Assembly: GCA_009767595.1 (NCBI GenBank)
Contig: VSDK01018580.1
Span: 124,001-188,000 of the forward strand
Source: Symbiodinium kawagutii
Taxonomy: Eukaryota > Sar > Dinophyceae > Suessiales > Symbiodiniaceae
DNA length: 64,000 nt
Direction: 5' to 3'
Both the position numbers and the translations under genes were made by a program. Of the stretch, positions 33,989 to 44,574 are shown piece by piece (position 1 is the first letter of the stretch; every line of letters starts with the position of its first letter). Under the pieces are notes generated by a model. The model made no database searches, was not told the origin of the DNA, and saw nothing but the letters and a program-made list of their open reading frames with translations.

Positions 33989-34913
33989 AGCAGGTTCCCT
34001 GACCTCAGCCAAGTTGAGAATCCATGAAGACCTGCAGGTGGCTATCCAAGGCCTGAAAGAAGGCTCTTTGTCAGAAGCCCAGTTTTGGGAAAAGGTCAGC
34101 AAAGATGAAAAAGCTTCCCTCTACGAAAAATTTGAATGGCAGAGAAGGAAGAATCCTGAAGCACCAGCTGCTTGGCAAAATGTCCGTGGAAAGGGTAGCC
34201 AGGAAAAGAAAAAGCACTTGCTCCTCAAGTTTTTAAAGGATGGTGGACAGCTGGAGGGGTGTTTGAAACAAAGCACATCTGCTTCTACAAGCAGTAAAGA
34301 CAAGGAGCTCTTTGAATGGGTTCCTTGGAAGCAAGTCTGTGATTGGTATGGCAAGGAGGAAGCCATGGCTAGAGTAGAATCTGGCATTCTGCTGGTCAAA
34401 AAGAACGGGAAATTCTTTGAATTCTTGTTGGTCAAGGTCAAGAGCAGTTTGACCACTGAGCAGAGAAAGGCTTTAGCTGCAGAGCAGGAGTTGGCCATCA
34501 CAGGGAAGGAATTGAAGGTTTGCAAGAAAGCCCTGGGAGCTTCAAGATCTCAAAAGGAATGGGGTGATCTGTGGTCTGAAAGAAGACCAGAGAAACAATT
34601 CCAGTTGGAAGAAGCTCTTTCTGAATCCTCCAGCCAATGCTCAGGTGACAGTCTGGGAGAGGAATCTTCACAGGAAGTCGACCCAGCAACACTGTTTCTC
34701 AAAGGCCTGAAAGAAGGCCCAAGCAGTGCCAGAGCGAAGGAAGCACCAGCACTCCCTGCTTTGCCAGCCAAAGAACCCACCAAAGAAGAAAAGAAAAGGC
34801 TCCAAATGGCAGACGAAGCCAAAGCAAAGGCTGAAGCCCAAGCAGCCAAAGATAGTAAGAAGATCGACCAGGCCCACAAATGGGAAAAAAACTGGAAGAA
34901 GCGACCCAGGTAG
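33903..34913 (+). CDS. Middle part of a hairpin-repeat-bearing protein
   Basis: A 336-codon ORF. Residues about 55-190 look globular: EAQFWEKVSKDEKASLYEKF, then KKKHLLLKFLKDGGQLEGCL, then WVPWKQVCDWYGKEEAMARV. The rest is Ala/Glu/Lys-rich with GLKEG, VCKKAL and SERRPEK from hairpin repeats. The end runs through an A7 tract at about 34886-34892. One base fewer there continues into KLEEATQVGDKDKQ of the next ORF, so the stop may be a homopolymer error. I do not recognise the globular part. Confidence 0.55.
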   Translation: MQLWRQLAMTGQLTVPPGPRVKRARTDSEAGSLTSAKLRIHEDLQVAIQGLKEGSLSEAQFWEKVSKDEKASLYEKFEWQRRKNPEAPAAWQNVRGKGSQEKKKHLLLKFLKDGGQLEGCLKQSTSASTSSKDKELFEWVPWKQVCDWYGKEEAMARVESGILLVKKNGKFFEFLLVKVKSSLTTEQRKALAAEQELAITGKELKVCKKALGASRSQKEWGDLWSERRPEKQFQLEEALSESSSQCSGDSLGEESSQEVDPATLFLKGLKEGPSSARAKEAPALPALPAKEPTKEEKKRLQMADEAKAKAEAQAAKDSKKIDQAHKWEKNWKKRPR

Positions 34914-35203
34914 GGGATAAGGACAAGCAGTCCAAGGTTAAGAAAATGTTGACTTTGGTGTCCATAGGAGTTGCTGATCTGAAGAAGGCCTGCAAGAAGG
35001 CCACAACTTCTGACTGGGGTGCAAATGAATTGGCCAACCTGACTGCAGTCAGGGATCAATTGGAAGATTTGGCAGTGGACACTGACCTGGTCGAGGTCAA
35101 GGACAAACTGGTGGAGGCAGCGAAAGTGCTGATTCAGCAAAAACTTTGTTGGAACAAGCCTGAAAGAAGGCCTGAACACCTAGTGTCCTCACCCAAAGTC
35201 TGA
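34880..35203 (+). CDS. Continuation: helical segment with ACKKA and PERRP
   Basis: A 107-codon ORF. SIGVADLKKACKKATTSD carries the hairpin repeat at 34987 in the phase that needs TGC in place of TGA. A helical part follows (LTAVRDQLEDLAVDTDLVEV), then KPERRPEH. It is probably the same gene as the preceding ORF. Confidence 0.5.
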   Translation: MGKKLEEATQVGDKDKQSKVKKMLTLVSIGVADLKKACKKATTSDWGANELANLTAVRDQLEDLAVDTDLVEVKDKLVEAAKVLIQQKLCWNKPERRPEHLVSSPKV

Positions 35204-35354
35204 AAGAAGGCTGCGGTGATGTCTTTTTAAGGCAAAGTCCTTGCAGATCAGAAACGCTTCTGTTGCAGGCAGCCAAAAAGAACAAAGCTGCCAGGGTTTG
35301 GGGTAACTTTTAAAGTCTAATTCAATTCTTTTTCTCTGCAGCCCTTTTGGCTCC

Positions 35355-36510
35355 ATGCCAGGGATCCACCAGAAGATCCAACTAGAAGAAGGAAAGAGAA
35401 AGGCCAGTTGCTTGAAAGAAAGCAAAAACTTGAGTAAGAAGCTCTTGCAATTGTGGTCTTTAGGAAAATTAAGCGCCATATGTTTGCAGGAGCTGGCCCA
35501 TGCAGCCCACGCAGATGGACTGGAAGATGAATCCACTGTCCAACTAGCAGGCTTGGGCACATTTGGTCAATATCTTGGCAATTGCCACCGAGATTTGCTG
35601 GTATTGCTGAAAAGAAAAATATGGGGGCTTGAAAGAAAGCCCTTGTATTTCTGTCAAGGTACCAGCTTTGGATGCCAAAGAAGACCATCCAGAAACCACC
35701 GTACTTTGCCACATGGTGTTGCCACACCTGCTGGTATGGCAGTTTTGGGAATCCTGCCCTGGCCTTGCACCGCATCTTTTTGGTCTTGCCAAACTTCAAG
35801 CATTTTGGAATGGCATTCGACCAGATGATCCAAGATTGTTGGGGGTTGAAGGCTTGAAAGAAAGCCAAAGAATTCCTTTTTGGTTGCATGGGGACGGGGT
35901 GGGATTTTCTACAGATTCTCTGATGACATTTACTTGGGGACCTTCCTTATATTCCCTTCAAGGCTTGCAAGAAAACCAAGAAGGCCATAGCGTGGACAGC
36001 AGTTTCTTGATCACAGCTTGGCCAAAATCAGCCACAGCTGAAAATACTTGGAAAGAACTGCATCAAATTATGGCCTGGAGTTTTGGCTGCCTCTGGGAAA
36101 GCTTCCGTCCAGAAAAGGATTGGAAAGGCGAGGGCCTCCCAAAAAATTTGCAAAGGCTTGCAAGAAAGCCAATCACACCAGCTGGGCACAAGTTCTGGGT
36201 GTTCAATTTTTGGGAGATTTGGAATATTACAGTAATCACTTGGGATTCCCCCATTGGCAAAAGCACGAATTTTGTTGGCTGTGTGATTGCCATAAAAAAT
36301 TAACAAGAGGTACCCTTATGATTTCACTTCCACACCTGGGTGGAAGCCGAAAACATACCAAGGCTTGAAAAAAGCCCTTGCACAGAACACACCCTCTTTG
36401 GAATTCCAGGTGGATTACCAGAGTTCAGGGTGCGTTTAGATGTGCTCCACACCCTGGATTTAGGAGTTGCAGCTAGGTTGGCTGGCTCAGCGCTGCATGT
36501 CTGACATTTC
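35355..36510 (+). pseudogene. Decayed dinoflagellate mobile-element-like ORF
   Basis: Coherent protein is spread over two or three frames. Recognisable segments: MVLPHLLVWQFWESCPG region, PFWLHGDGVGFSTDSLMTF, then SSFLITAWPKSATAENTWKE, IMAWSFGCLWESFRPEKDW, and RLDVLHTLDLGVAARLAGSA. From memory, the His-Gly-Asp and LHTLDLGV blocks occur in multicopy proteins of dinoflagellate genomes that are probably transposon-derived; I cannot verify this here. Several frame changes suggest it is not intact. Confidence 0.45.
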
Positions 36511-36574
36511 CAGACAATTCCAAAAAAGACGCCGCTTCCAACTGTGCAAAAGCCTGGGCTGAAATAAAACAAGG

Positions 36575-37132
36575 GTGCCAAGAGCTGGGCATTCAGGAAC
36601 GGTTCAACAACATGGTGATCTCCATGTTCACCATGGGGACAAACCATTTTCCCAGCCTTGCAAATTGAAAGGTCATGCAGGTGAGATCAGGCATTTGATC
36701 CCTGTCATGGCATTGGTGGCCTGGAAGAAGGCCAACGACTCTGAAGCAAATGCCCACATGGCTGAAAGCTTGCATCAATTGGCAAAATTCTATTCTTTGA
36801 TTGCAGAGGAAAATTTTTTCATGAGTCAACCTCAGGAGGCTGCTGAGTGCTTGAGAAAAAGAATGATCCATTATGTGTGGCTTCGCACCCATTTTGGAGG
36901 GGAAGTGAGGTTGACCTTGACACCCAAATGTCATTTTCTCATGCATTTGGGCCAAATGTGTAAATTTCAGAATCCGGCAACTAATTGGACCTACAAGCAA
37001 GAAAGTTTTATGGGCTATGTCAGCACTTTGGGACATTCTTGCGCACATGGCACAAGAGCTTGCAAGCTCAGTGAGTCTTTCATCACAAAATACACAATGG
37101 CTGCGCAACTTCGTGTCAATGATTTGGTTTGA
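36575..37132 (+). CDS. C-terminal part of the mobile-element-like protein
   Basis: A 185-codon ORF. It reads PFSQPCKLKGHAGEIRHLIP, VMALVAWKKANDSEANAHMA, then LTPKCHFLMHLGQMCKFQNP and SFMGYVSTLGHSCAHGTRAC with a clean stop. His and Cys residues are conserved-looking. The hairpin repeat at 36718 is read as AWKKA, with TGG replacing TGA. It follows the LHTLDLGV segment in another frame. Confidence 0.5.
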   Translation: MPRAGHSGTVQQHGDLHVHHGDKPFSQPCKLKGHAGEIRHLIPVMALVAWKKANDSEANAHMAESLHQLAKFYSLIAEENFFMSQPQEAAECLRKRMIHYVWLRTHFGGEVRLTLTPKCHFLMHLGQMCKFQNPATNWTYKQESFMGYVSTLGHSCAHGTRACKLSESFITKYTMAAQLRVNDLV

Positions 37133-37299
37133 AGACTTGTAAGACAGTCGAGACAGTGGCCTGAAAGAAGGCCTAGGCAACCAACTCCCCATGGCTTCCC
37201 AAAGAGGCATCCACGCAACCTTCTTATTTTCTCTGGAAAAATACATAGGGGATGCTGCTGGCTGCTTTGGGAATCATGGTTTGCCTTCAACAAGGGAAA

Positions 37300-37380
37300 T
37301 ATGCAAGGATATAAATATATATATATATAAATATAAATAAATATAAATAAATAAATATATATATATATATATTTAAAAGA
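37300..37380. repeat. AT microsatellite
   Basis: ATAAATATATATATATA-like sequence marks the end of the coding part of the unit. Confidence 0.85.
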
Positions 37381-37429
37381 TATGTACATCTATGTGCCTA
37401 CATATGATCAGTTTCAGGATATATGAAGA

Positions 37430-37640
37430 TCATTTTGGGATCAGTATCAGGATCAATATGAGATCAATATTTTGATCAATATGAGATCAATATTTTGATC
37501 AATATGAGATCAATATTTTGATCAAAATCAAAAATCAATATTTCAATCTCACGATAGTGAAAATTTTTGGTTCCAAAATCGATATTTCGAAAATATTGAT
37601 AAGGATTGATCACGACCAATATTTCAATAAGGAGATTGAT
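37430..37640. repeat. GATCAATAT repeat tract, right boundary
   Basis: Three or more units of GATCAATATGAGATCAATAT separated by TTTT, followed by CAATATTTCAAT words. The tract matches 29380-29600 in sequence and orientation. Confidence 0.8.
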
Positions 37641-38474
37641 TTTTTTAATATCAGATGCTCAGGGGGCTCTGGCACCATCATATCGGGGAAGGCGGTCCGA
37701 AAAAACGCGGCGAGCAACAATGAAACTACCATGAAGTTGGCTTGAAAATCAGCTGGAGGATCAATTCCGCGACATCCTGTCCAGGGGAAGACTGATTCAC
37801 TGATTGTACGGGTTGTAATCAATCCCACGAAACGTCCTGCGCTGAGTGGCCTCAACGCATATACCCCGATGCTCCATATCGGGCGAGCAGTCCTACCGGG
37901 ACCTTGAGAGGGTCGCACCGGATCAAACCACAGCGTCGGGACCACGAGGTGGCTTAATCTTTCGCCGCAATGGAAACCCGAACTTTGGGTTTTGGTCGTA
38001 ATTGTCATCTGAGGGTGACCATGGGGCTGGGAGATCAATCTCCGGGTAATGCCCATCATTCCAATGAGAAGCATTCCAGTCTTCTTGTTTCCAATTGGTC
38101 CACTTAGATGATCTCCATGATGACCATTGAGACATGGGTTCAAATCAACAAAAAGAGGGCGCGAGAATCCCAAATGAGTGAACTGAGACAACATGGCTAC
38201 AACCATGATATGAAGATGATGAGAACATGAGATCATTCGAATTGCGCAAGACAAGTCGAAATTCAGCAAATGTGAATTGACATCTCTAGTGAGAACACAG
38301 AACGGTTCTGAACACTATCAAGCAAGGCAACCGTTTTTGTTCCAAAAAACACGAAAATGCACAGGCGAGCGTATCAATCTTTATCGATACGCCTCTTCTT
38401 TCTGGCCGGTTCTCCAAGTGGTTTGGGGGGCTTGATTCCTGACCATTTGGCTCGGACATCAGTCTCAGAGCGTT

Positions 38475-38982
38475 TCAAAATCTTAGCGATATAATAGACC
38501 AGTTGTAGCGTTTCACTGTGTCAAGCTTGGTTTCCCGTAAATGATCAAGTTCAGCTTGGGTCCACGAATTGTCAACAATTTCAACACCTGAGTGATGAGA
38601 AACAGCAGGTGAGCCTGGGGGTGAATGGAGAGGTGGCGCTGCTACTCTCTTCGGAGCTGACTTCATCAGGACTGTCGAATTATCCGAATTGCGCGCATGA
38701 TTCAGCTGGCGGACTGTCAAAAAGATCAGCATCACCGCGAACTGAAACGGCATCAGATGAGTATGGAAATTCTAGCTCATCAACTGGGTGAACTGGTCCC
38801 GGTTGTCCTGGTGATGGCGGCGGCGATTCCAGCTCGGGGTGCGAAACCACTTCTTCTTGAAATAAAGGAAATCCCGGAAACTCTCGTAAAGCATCAGAGT
38901 GATTCACGAGATACACTGGTGGGATCTGTTGCAATGATCGAAGCAAGATCTGCATCGCCTGGCGCAGTTCCGGAAAACCCAT
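38475..38982 (-). pseudogene. Pro/Ser-rich exon(s) of a minus-strand gene, frame-disrupted
   Basis: The minus frame from 38982 reads ELRQAMQILLRSLQQIPPVY, then acidic and Pro-rich sequence to FDSPPAESCAQFG and a stop at 38680. A different frame continues with APPLHSPPGSPAVSHHSGVE, DNSWTQAELDHLRETKLDTV to a stop at 38475. Both halves look coding. An intron or a frameshift around 38690 is needed. Function unknown. Confidence 0.4.
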
Positions 38983-39338
38983 GAGCGAGGCGCAAAAGAA
39001 ACAAAGAATGGATGACTAACAAAAAAAGCTGCAGCCTTAGGGGTTTCAAAGAGATGACCAAATGGAATCACGTCAAATTGTCAAAGTCTCTGGAAACTAT
39101 TCGCAATAAACACATCTTGCAATAACAAATTGGACAGTGAGTCAACAGTACAAGTGTGTAAAGAAAGAAACAAATCACAATGAAAGAGCAAAGTACAGAA
39201 TGGAAATCAAAATGACTAGAGCAAGCAACTAAAACGATGACAACTGCGAGGCTTGATTTGTTCCGCAAAGATTCCCAAAGATACATGGAGTAGCCAAAGC
39301 CCCTAGTGTACAGTGATCACATCGTAGGATTGATGGGA

Positions 39339-39788
39339 TCAGTCGCTGTGGGCTTGAAAATGATCCCTTGAATCATATGGGCGCCACTGTTGCATGTCCA
39401 CAGTTTTGCCTGTTTGCGATGAACGATGCCATTCATACTCCCCGCCTTCCATAAAAGGTTCAGCTGTTCCCCCACCGATTGCTGCAATGAGAACATTGCT
39501 GCGGTTCTTGTCTGCACGCCAGCTTCCTGATGCGATTCTTCCAAGCTCCGGTAAATCATAATCAGAATAGTTCGTGTGTTTCACACCTAATGCGAAAGAG
39601 CTCTGGGAGTCAGGTATGGGGGCTATAGAGCCCTGCTTCAAAATGCCCTCTAAGTTAGAAATTGCTGTGGCGTGAATTAAATTTACATGTTGTAGCTCTT
39701 GGAGCCCCAGCACGTAGTTTTTTCTTTGCGTAGGTGGAGGAGGAAGGTCCTTTGGTCGGCCTCGCTTCACATCCAGGCACTGTTGCAA
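39339..39788 (-). CDS. Possible ART/KptA-like fold segment
   Basis: A 149-codon frame with RGRPKDLPPPPTQRKN followed by LQHVNLIHATAISNLEGILK, QGSIAPIPD and later SNVLIAAIGGG. The H-A-T..L..ILK.G pattern resembles the start of RNA 2'-phosphotransferase/ADP-ribosyltransferase folds, where a His sits in the NAD site. This is a weak resemblance; no second motif is clear. The ORF ends in a stop, and the start Met may be inside an exon. Confidence 0.35.
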   Translation of the reverse strand: MQQCLDVKRGRPKDLPPPPTQRKNYVLGLQELQHVNLIHATAISNLEGILKQGSIAPIPDSQSSFALGVKHTNYSDYDLPELGRIASGSWRADKNRSNVLIAAIGGGTAEPFMEGGEYEWHRSSQTGKTVDMQQWRPYDSRDHFQAHSD

Positions 39789-39889
39789 CTTCAGTACATA
39801 GAACTTTTCCAGAGGTCCTGTGTGTCCTACAGACGATGGATCGTGATTGAATCAAAAAATTGCTTCAATGTCTGATGCCAATATGCCAC

Positions 39890-40480
39890 AATTGTCCAGT
39901 ACCCTGCTCAAAATACTTGAGTTCGTCCTGTTTGATGCGCATGCAAATGTGAATCTGATTGATCGTGGTACCAAAGACATTGAAAAGTGGTGACTCTTCA
40001 GGATAAGCCTAGGCCGGTATACCTGCGTCGACATTCTGTTGAGATTGATCCGAAGACTGTGGCGGTGTATCTGACCAAATTCCTGGGGGTCTGTCACCTC
40101 AACTTGCCAAATTGCTTCATATGTCTGTCCGGTGATCTTTCCACCGCCCTCTGACTGACAAGTCTGCGACCCGGTACCCGATCAGATCTGATACTGCGAG
40201 ATCTACTCAACGGTGACCGTTCTCTAGGTGCATACTAGCTGATCTCATCAACTCCGGACGAACAAAATTGGGATGATCTGCTGAAACTTGTCGCCTTTCC
40301 AAAGCGGGTCTTCCGACTGAAACACTACGTCGTTCCAATGCAAGTCGTTCATCCTCTTGTTCTCTGGATCTCTTCACTAAACGTGTTGACCGAGGTCGAG
40401 CTGGGAGGGTTGCGAAGCCCTGTCTGCAGATGACCTGATCGGTTCGGATGAAGGCGGCGACAAGGCCAACGGAATTGCTG
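39890..40480 (-). pseudogene. Upstream fragments of the same minus-strand gene
   Basis: Coding-like segments appear in shifting minus frames: KRSREQEDERLALERRSVSV and PALERRQVSADHPNFVRPEL (about 40380-40250), then GKITGQTYEAIWQVEVTDPQ followed by EFGQIHRHSLRINLN (about 40145-40050), and INQIHICMRIKQDELKYFEQ (about 39965-39905). They point toward the segment at 39788. Frame changes indicate introns or decay. Confidence 0.3.
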
Positions 40481-41202
40481 CTGGAGTACCTGTATCAGTT
40501 GTTTGCTGACGCGTTATAGGCTTGGAATCTATAAGTGCTGGCGCAGCTGGTTTGGCCGCGGCCTTTGATTGATGAGCTTTGACAGCTGAAGCACCGAAAT
40601 TTCCAGCTACTAAGAAAAATCTGATACGACATGGCTCTGAACTGCCGCGGAAACCGAAGAAAACTAAAAGAGTTCAAGCAGTATCAGTAAGGATACTGTA
40701 CAATGACGTAAACTGAAAATTGGAAAAAGTACATTGAGAAGATGCAAAGTGTAACTACTGTTGCATCATGATGTTGATAAAAATCTTCAACGTGGAAAAG
40801 CCGTGGTGTAAGCCATTGTGTAATCCATATGAATCAATGGGGACAATCCCTGGTGAAGTTCAAAGCTAAAGCGGTCTTATGGCTGCGTTATACATCGTCT
40901 TCTCCGCTGGCGCATGTAGAAAACTGGCCCAAAGGGCAATCAGGCGGATGATGTCCCAGAATGATTCAGTGCATGGTGAATTCAATGGGGTAAATTAGTC
41001 ACTTCGAAGCCGACGCAAAGTCGTTGAATCCGACAATCATCACGCGTTCGCCTACTTTCAGCCATGGGATGATTCACTCCTTACCCTGCTGGTCAAGTAA
41101 TCCACCTACACGAGGTCCGAAGACAAATCGGTTGGGTATAATCCTTCGCCAGGGTAAGGCCCCGATCACGACCGGACCATGACGGAATCTCGGCCTGAAC
41201 AC

Positions 41203-41603
41203 ACACTTGATAGACCGAATGGGTCACATGCAACCCGTACTGACAACTGATTCTGATACTGCCCATCGGTTGGCGCCAACATAGGCACAGAAACCAAATT
41301 GGCGGTGATCAGATGATCTTGAGGAATGATGGATGATGAACAATTTGATAATCTCTCATGTAAGTTCCGAAAAATGCAGTGGCGGCTGACGGTTGTGCAA
41401 TGAATTCAGCTGAACAACAAAGATTCATTCATAAGCGAAATCAGCGGTGATCATCGCAGATACGTCCAGATGATCAGTCTGGATATCCTCCCATCTCATG
41501 AGTAGCTTCGTTGGCAGTGGGCCACTGCCCCCTGCTGGTACAAACATCGATCGAAGAAAAGATTTGATGAGATTTAGAGCCCTTCGGAACAGGGTTTGCT
41601 CTC
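41203..41603. repeat. Dispersed direct repeat, right copy
   Basis: Second copy of the 400 bp sequence at 28431-28837, same orientation. Together the copies enclose the hairpin-repeat unit and the 38-40 kb gene fragments. Confidence 0.92.
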
Positions 41604-42344
41604 TCAGACATACACACACGGACGCGGTACAACACTGTTTTGAGGATACTGGCTGTGGAAGGACCGGAACTAGAAACATGAGTGGGGTCAAAGACTTGTG
41701 AAAAAGGACAAACTTGTGAAGTTAGAAAGCATATTGACAGCATTGGATACAACTTTTTGATTATGTATCGCGGCCACGAAGAACTTCAACATGAAAACCG
41801 AAATGTAATTGGTGTCAATGCTAACTTTGGCCGTTCCCGTGTAAACATTAGGCCAATTCAACTCCAAGGGTCACTTGTACGGGCGTTCTTTTGATACCAA
41901 GCCAGTTTACAGGACAAAACAGTCATGTTGGAGGCATGTTGGAGTCATGTTCTGTCGTAGGATGATTGGCGTGATTCCTCAACAACTACTAAGTCATAAG
42001 TTCACTGAGACTGCATGACATAAGTCGGTGTTCCTGAGCATTCCAAACGAAAACCAGTTTGTTTGATTTTGTTTGTACTTCAAGTCATTTGCACTTATCA
42101 GATAAGGGTTTGTGGAAGCAGTAGCAGTAGCAAGTCAGTAGAGCGACTGGCAAGTCCACAGTAGGAAGCGTTGCAGCTACTGCACGCAGGAAGCAACGGA
42201 AGTGATTAGTGTGTAGTGGGATCAGCAAGGTGGTCGGCAAGGAGCTGTGATGCTATGCGCATCCGCACTTTTCGAACATGATCACCCCTCACACTTCGCG
42301 TTTTGGAAAAGACACATCAAAGGTGATGCCCGCGTCGAAGATCG

Positions 42345-42500
42345 GAAACTGGCTTGTGACTAAACTGGTAAACTAACTTCGAAGAAAATCACTGCCCAAA
42401 CAGAAGGACTCTTTGAACCGTATAGAACATTCAGGTTGGCTGAACTGCAGCACTTGTCTAAATTCAACCAATGGTCGCACTGTCAAGATTATGAACTATT
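42345..42500. repeat. Diverged partial copy of the 465 bp unit
   Basis: Similar to 44875-45035 (AACTTCGAAGAAAATCACT, then a run matching GAACATTCAGGTTG.CTGAACTGC), at roughly 85-90% by eye. It is the furthest upstream relic of the 44.6-45.6 kb array. Confidence 0.75.
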
Positions 42501-42549
42501 CCTAGATACCCGAGAAGGAGGGAACGAAAGCCAGTTCCTGTTTGTGTGA

Positions 42550-42830
42550 CACTAGTGGTAGCACCGCTCTTTCTATGACGCTCTTGGTAAGAAATTCTTT
42601 CTGTGACCTGAGGCACTCTTGGTAAGACACACCTTCCGTCTTGGACTGACACTCTTGGGGTAACACTCTTGGTGAGAAACACTTGGTAAGACACTCTTGG
42701 AGCTACAGTCTTAGTAAGATACTCTTAGTAAGACACTCTTGGAATGGCACTCTTAGATGGCACTCTTAGTGAGACACTCTTGGTAGAGGATGATCTAACA
42801 TTGATAATGATGTGAGACACTCTTGGTAGA
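42550..42830. repeat. ACACTCTTGGTAAG minisatellite
   Basis: About 15 imperfect units of (A)CACTCTTGGTAAGA or CACTCTTAGT(A/G)AGA. No coding sequence. Confidence 0.85.
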
Positions 42831-42839
42831 GCTGGCCAT

Positions 42840-43240
42840 TCCCCCTCCTAGGCATCATTGAATGGCCCTGCCTCGACATTTTGCAGCTAGGTATGCCTTA
42901 CGTAAGCACGATCAAATGATTCTACCTAACTAAGCATGTTGTAGCTAGATATGCCTATCGTCAAGCATCATTATATGGCTCTGCCCAAAGATTTTGTAGC
43001 TAGTTGTGCCCATACCGTTGGCATGCGTAGCTAGATAAGACTATACTCACAGATCATTTTGGTTCCGGCTTGCCACTTTGTAGTTACGGGTACCTAGGCC
43101 TAGGCATCGTTAAATGTCTTTGCCCAACCATTTTGTAGGTAGATATGCGTTTACCTATATGTGTCATTAAATGCCTCTGGCATCATCAAATGACTCTGCC
43201 GAACTGTTTTGTAGTTGGATATGCGTATGCTTTGGCACCG
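42840..43240. repeat. Degenerate ~65 bp tandem repeat
   Basis: Words such as AGGCATCATTAAATGGCTC, CTGCCCAA.ATTTTGTAGCT and AGATATGCCTA recur in the same order about six times with heavy divergence. Confidence 0.75.
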
Positions 43241-43559
43241 GAGGGGGGACCTGAAAAGCAACAAAGCAGAGACCCTCACAGACAGACTGGCAAAGACCGA
43301 GTTATAGTAACCCAAAAAATGGCTTAAATTTAAATTTCAACCTCTTTCTGATTCCAACTTGGAGGCAACATGAAAGCAACATATCCCCTCTTGTTTTTGC
43401 TCCAGCACCTGCCAACCTTAGCCACCAAATGGCTCTAACATGGTCTATACTGGGTAGAAGAGATGATTGTTTCATCTAGGGTCCAACTCGGCATGCAATC
43501 CTATGATTTGTTCACATCATATATGTTCACTTCTTACGTATATTTCTGTTCACTCGAAC

Positions 43560-44350
43560 CTGGAGAAGTGCTGGGCCACTAGAAGAAGCCGCAACAGCAC
43601 CAAAGCATTAGAAAAAGACCCAACAGCAACAAAGCACCCGTAGTGACAGACAGATCCCAAAGAACCCTAAACAGCAACAAAGGACCCATCATTCCAGACA
43701 GACTGCAGCAACAAAGCACAGACCCAAGAAGTAGTAGATTTTGTAGCTAGCTGTGGTCAGTGTAGCCTAGGGATAATCACAGGGGATACCTCCGGCACCG
43801 TCAGCCAACCCCGCAATACCCATCAAAAAACGATGCCCGGGAATGCCTCAAAGTCAGGCGGCCGTTGTCCGAAATAGATTTCCAGCAACCTGTAGCTGGA
43901 TTGGTTGCTGATGATATGATAGCGGCGCTGACAACAGGCGCAACAGGTCTCCCTCTTGACCACAAGAGTTGAGCAATGGCATCCACTTTCTACTGCTTCA
44001 AAAATCCCTGCGTTGTTGTCACGGTTTCAAGGATGTCCCCCACCCATGTCCATGGCTCGTTCTCCTCCTTCCTCATCTTCTAGTCAAATGTTCTTGTCAG
44101 GGCAAAGGGAAGGATGGATAGATGGAGGGAGGGAAGGAGGAAGGGAAGAAAATCTTTAATAAAACAAATTCTGGGTAAGAAGTGATGTGATGTCCCTCAT
44201 AGAGGCTGATAGGCTTCAACAAAGCCCTCGGGGTTAGTGCACAACCACCCTCTTCGACAGAGCACTTGGGAGGATGAGGACAGGGAGGGAAGGAGGAAGG
44301 AAGGATACGTAGATGGAGAGCGGGAAGGAAGAACCAGGAATATCGATGGC
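43560..44350. other. Repeat-rich, no supported gene
   Basis: AGCAACAAAGCA...GACAGACAG words recur at 43570-43730, and GGGAGGGAAGGAGGAAGG purine tracts at 44098-44158 and 44265-44340. No ORF with a recognisable motif. Confidence 0.5.
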
Positions 44351-44574
44351 AGCCCCACAAGGTTAAACGTTGAAGGGTGGAAGGGAGACCTGGGGGGAAT
44401 CGAAGGTCACCGTCGGCGAATTGGGTAGCAGCACAACCCTCCAAAAACCATGCCCAAAAGAACCCAGATTCTAAAGTCAGGACGAGATTTGGGGTCTGCC
44501 GTTGAGCCACCACCCCTCAGACCCCGAAATCTCACTTTGTTCGCCAAAAAAATCTGCGGCCTTCCCTCTATTTC

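Larger units (their letters stand above)
29785..37173. repeat. Family of about 35 hairpin repeats, GGCCTGAAAGAAGGCC type
   Basis: The consensus is a 5 bp stem GGCCT/AGGCC around a 6-nt loop. Examples: 30615, 30714, 30837, 31676, 32459, 32678, 32715, 33734, 33839, 34704. Paired changes keep the stem in GGCTT/AAGCC (29785, 30253, 35626, 35851, 36155), GGTCT/AGACC (34573) and TTGCTT/AAGCAA (35408). The copies are translated as GLKEG, PERRP or ACKKA depending on phase. All copies lie in one 7.4 kb interval. Confidence 0.93.
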
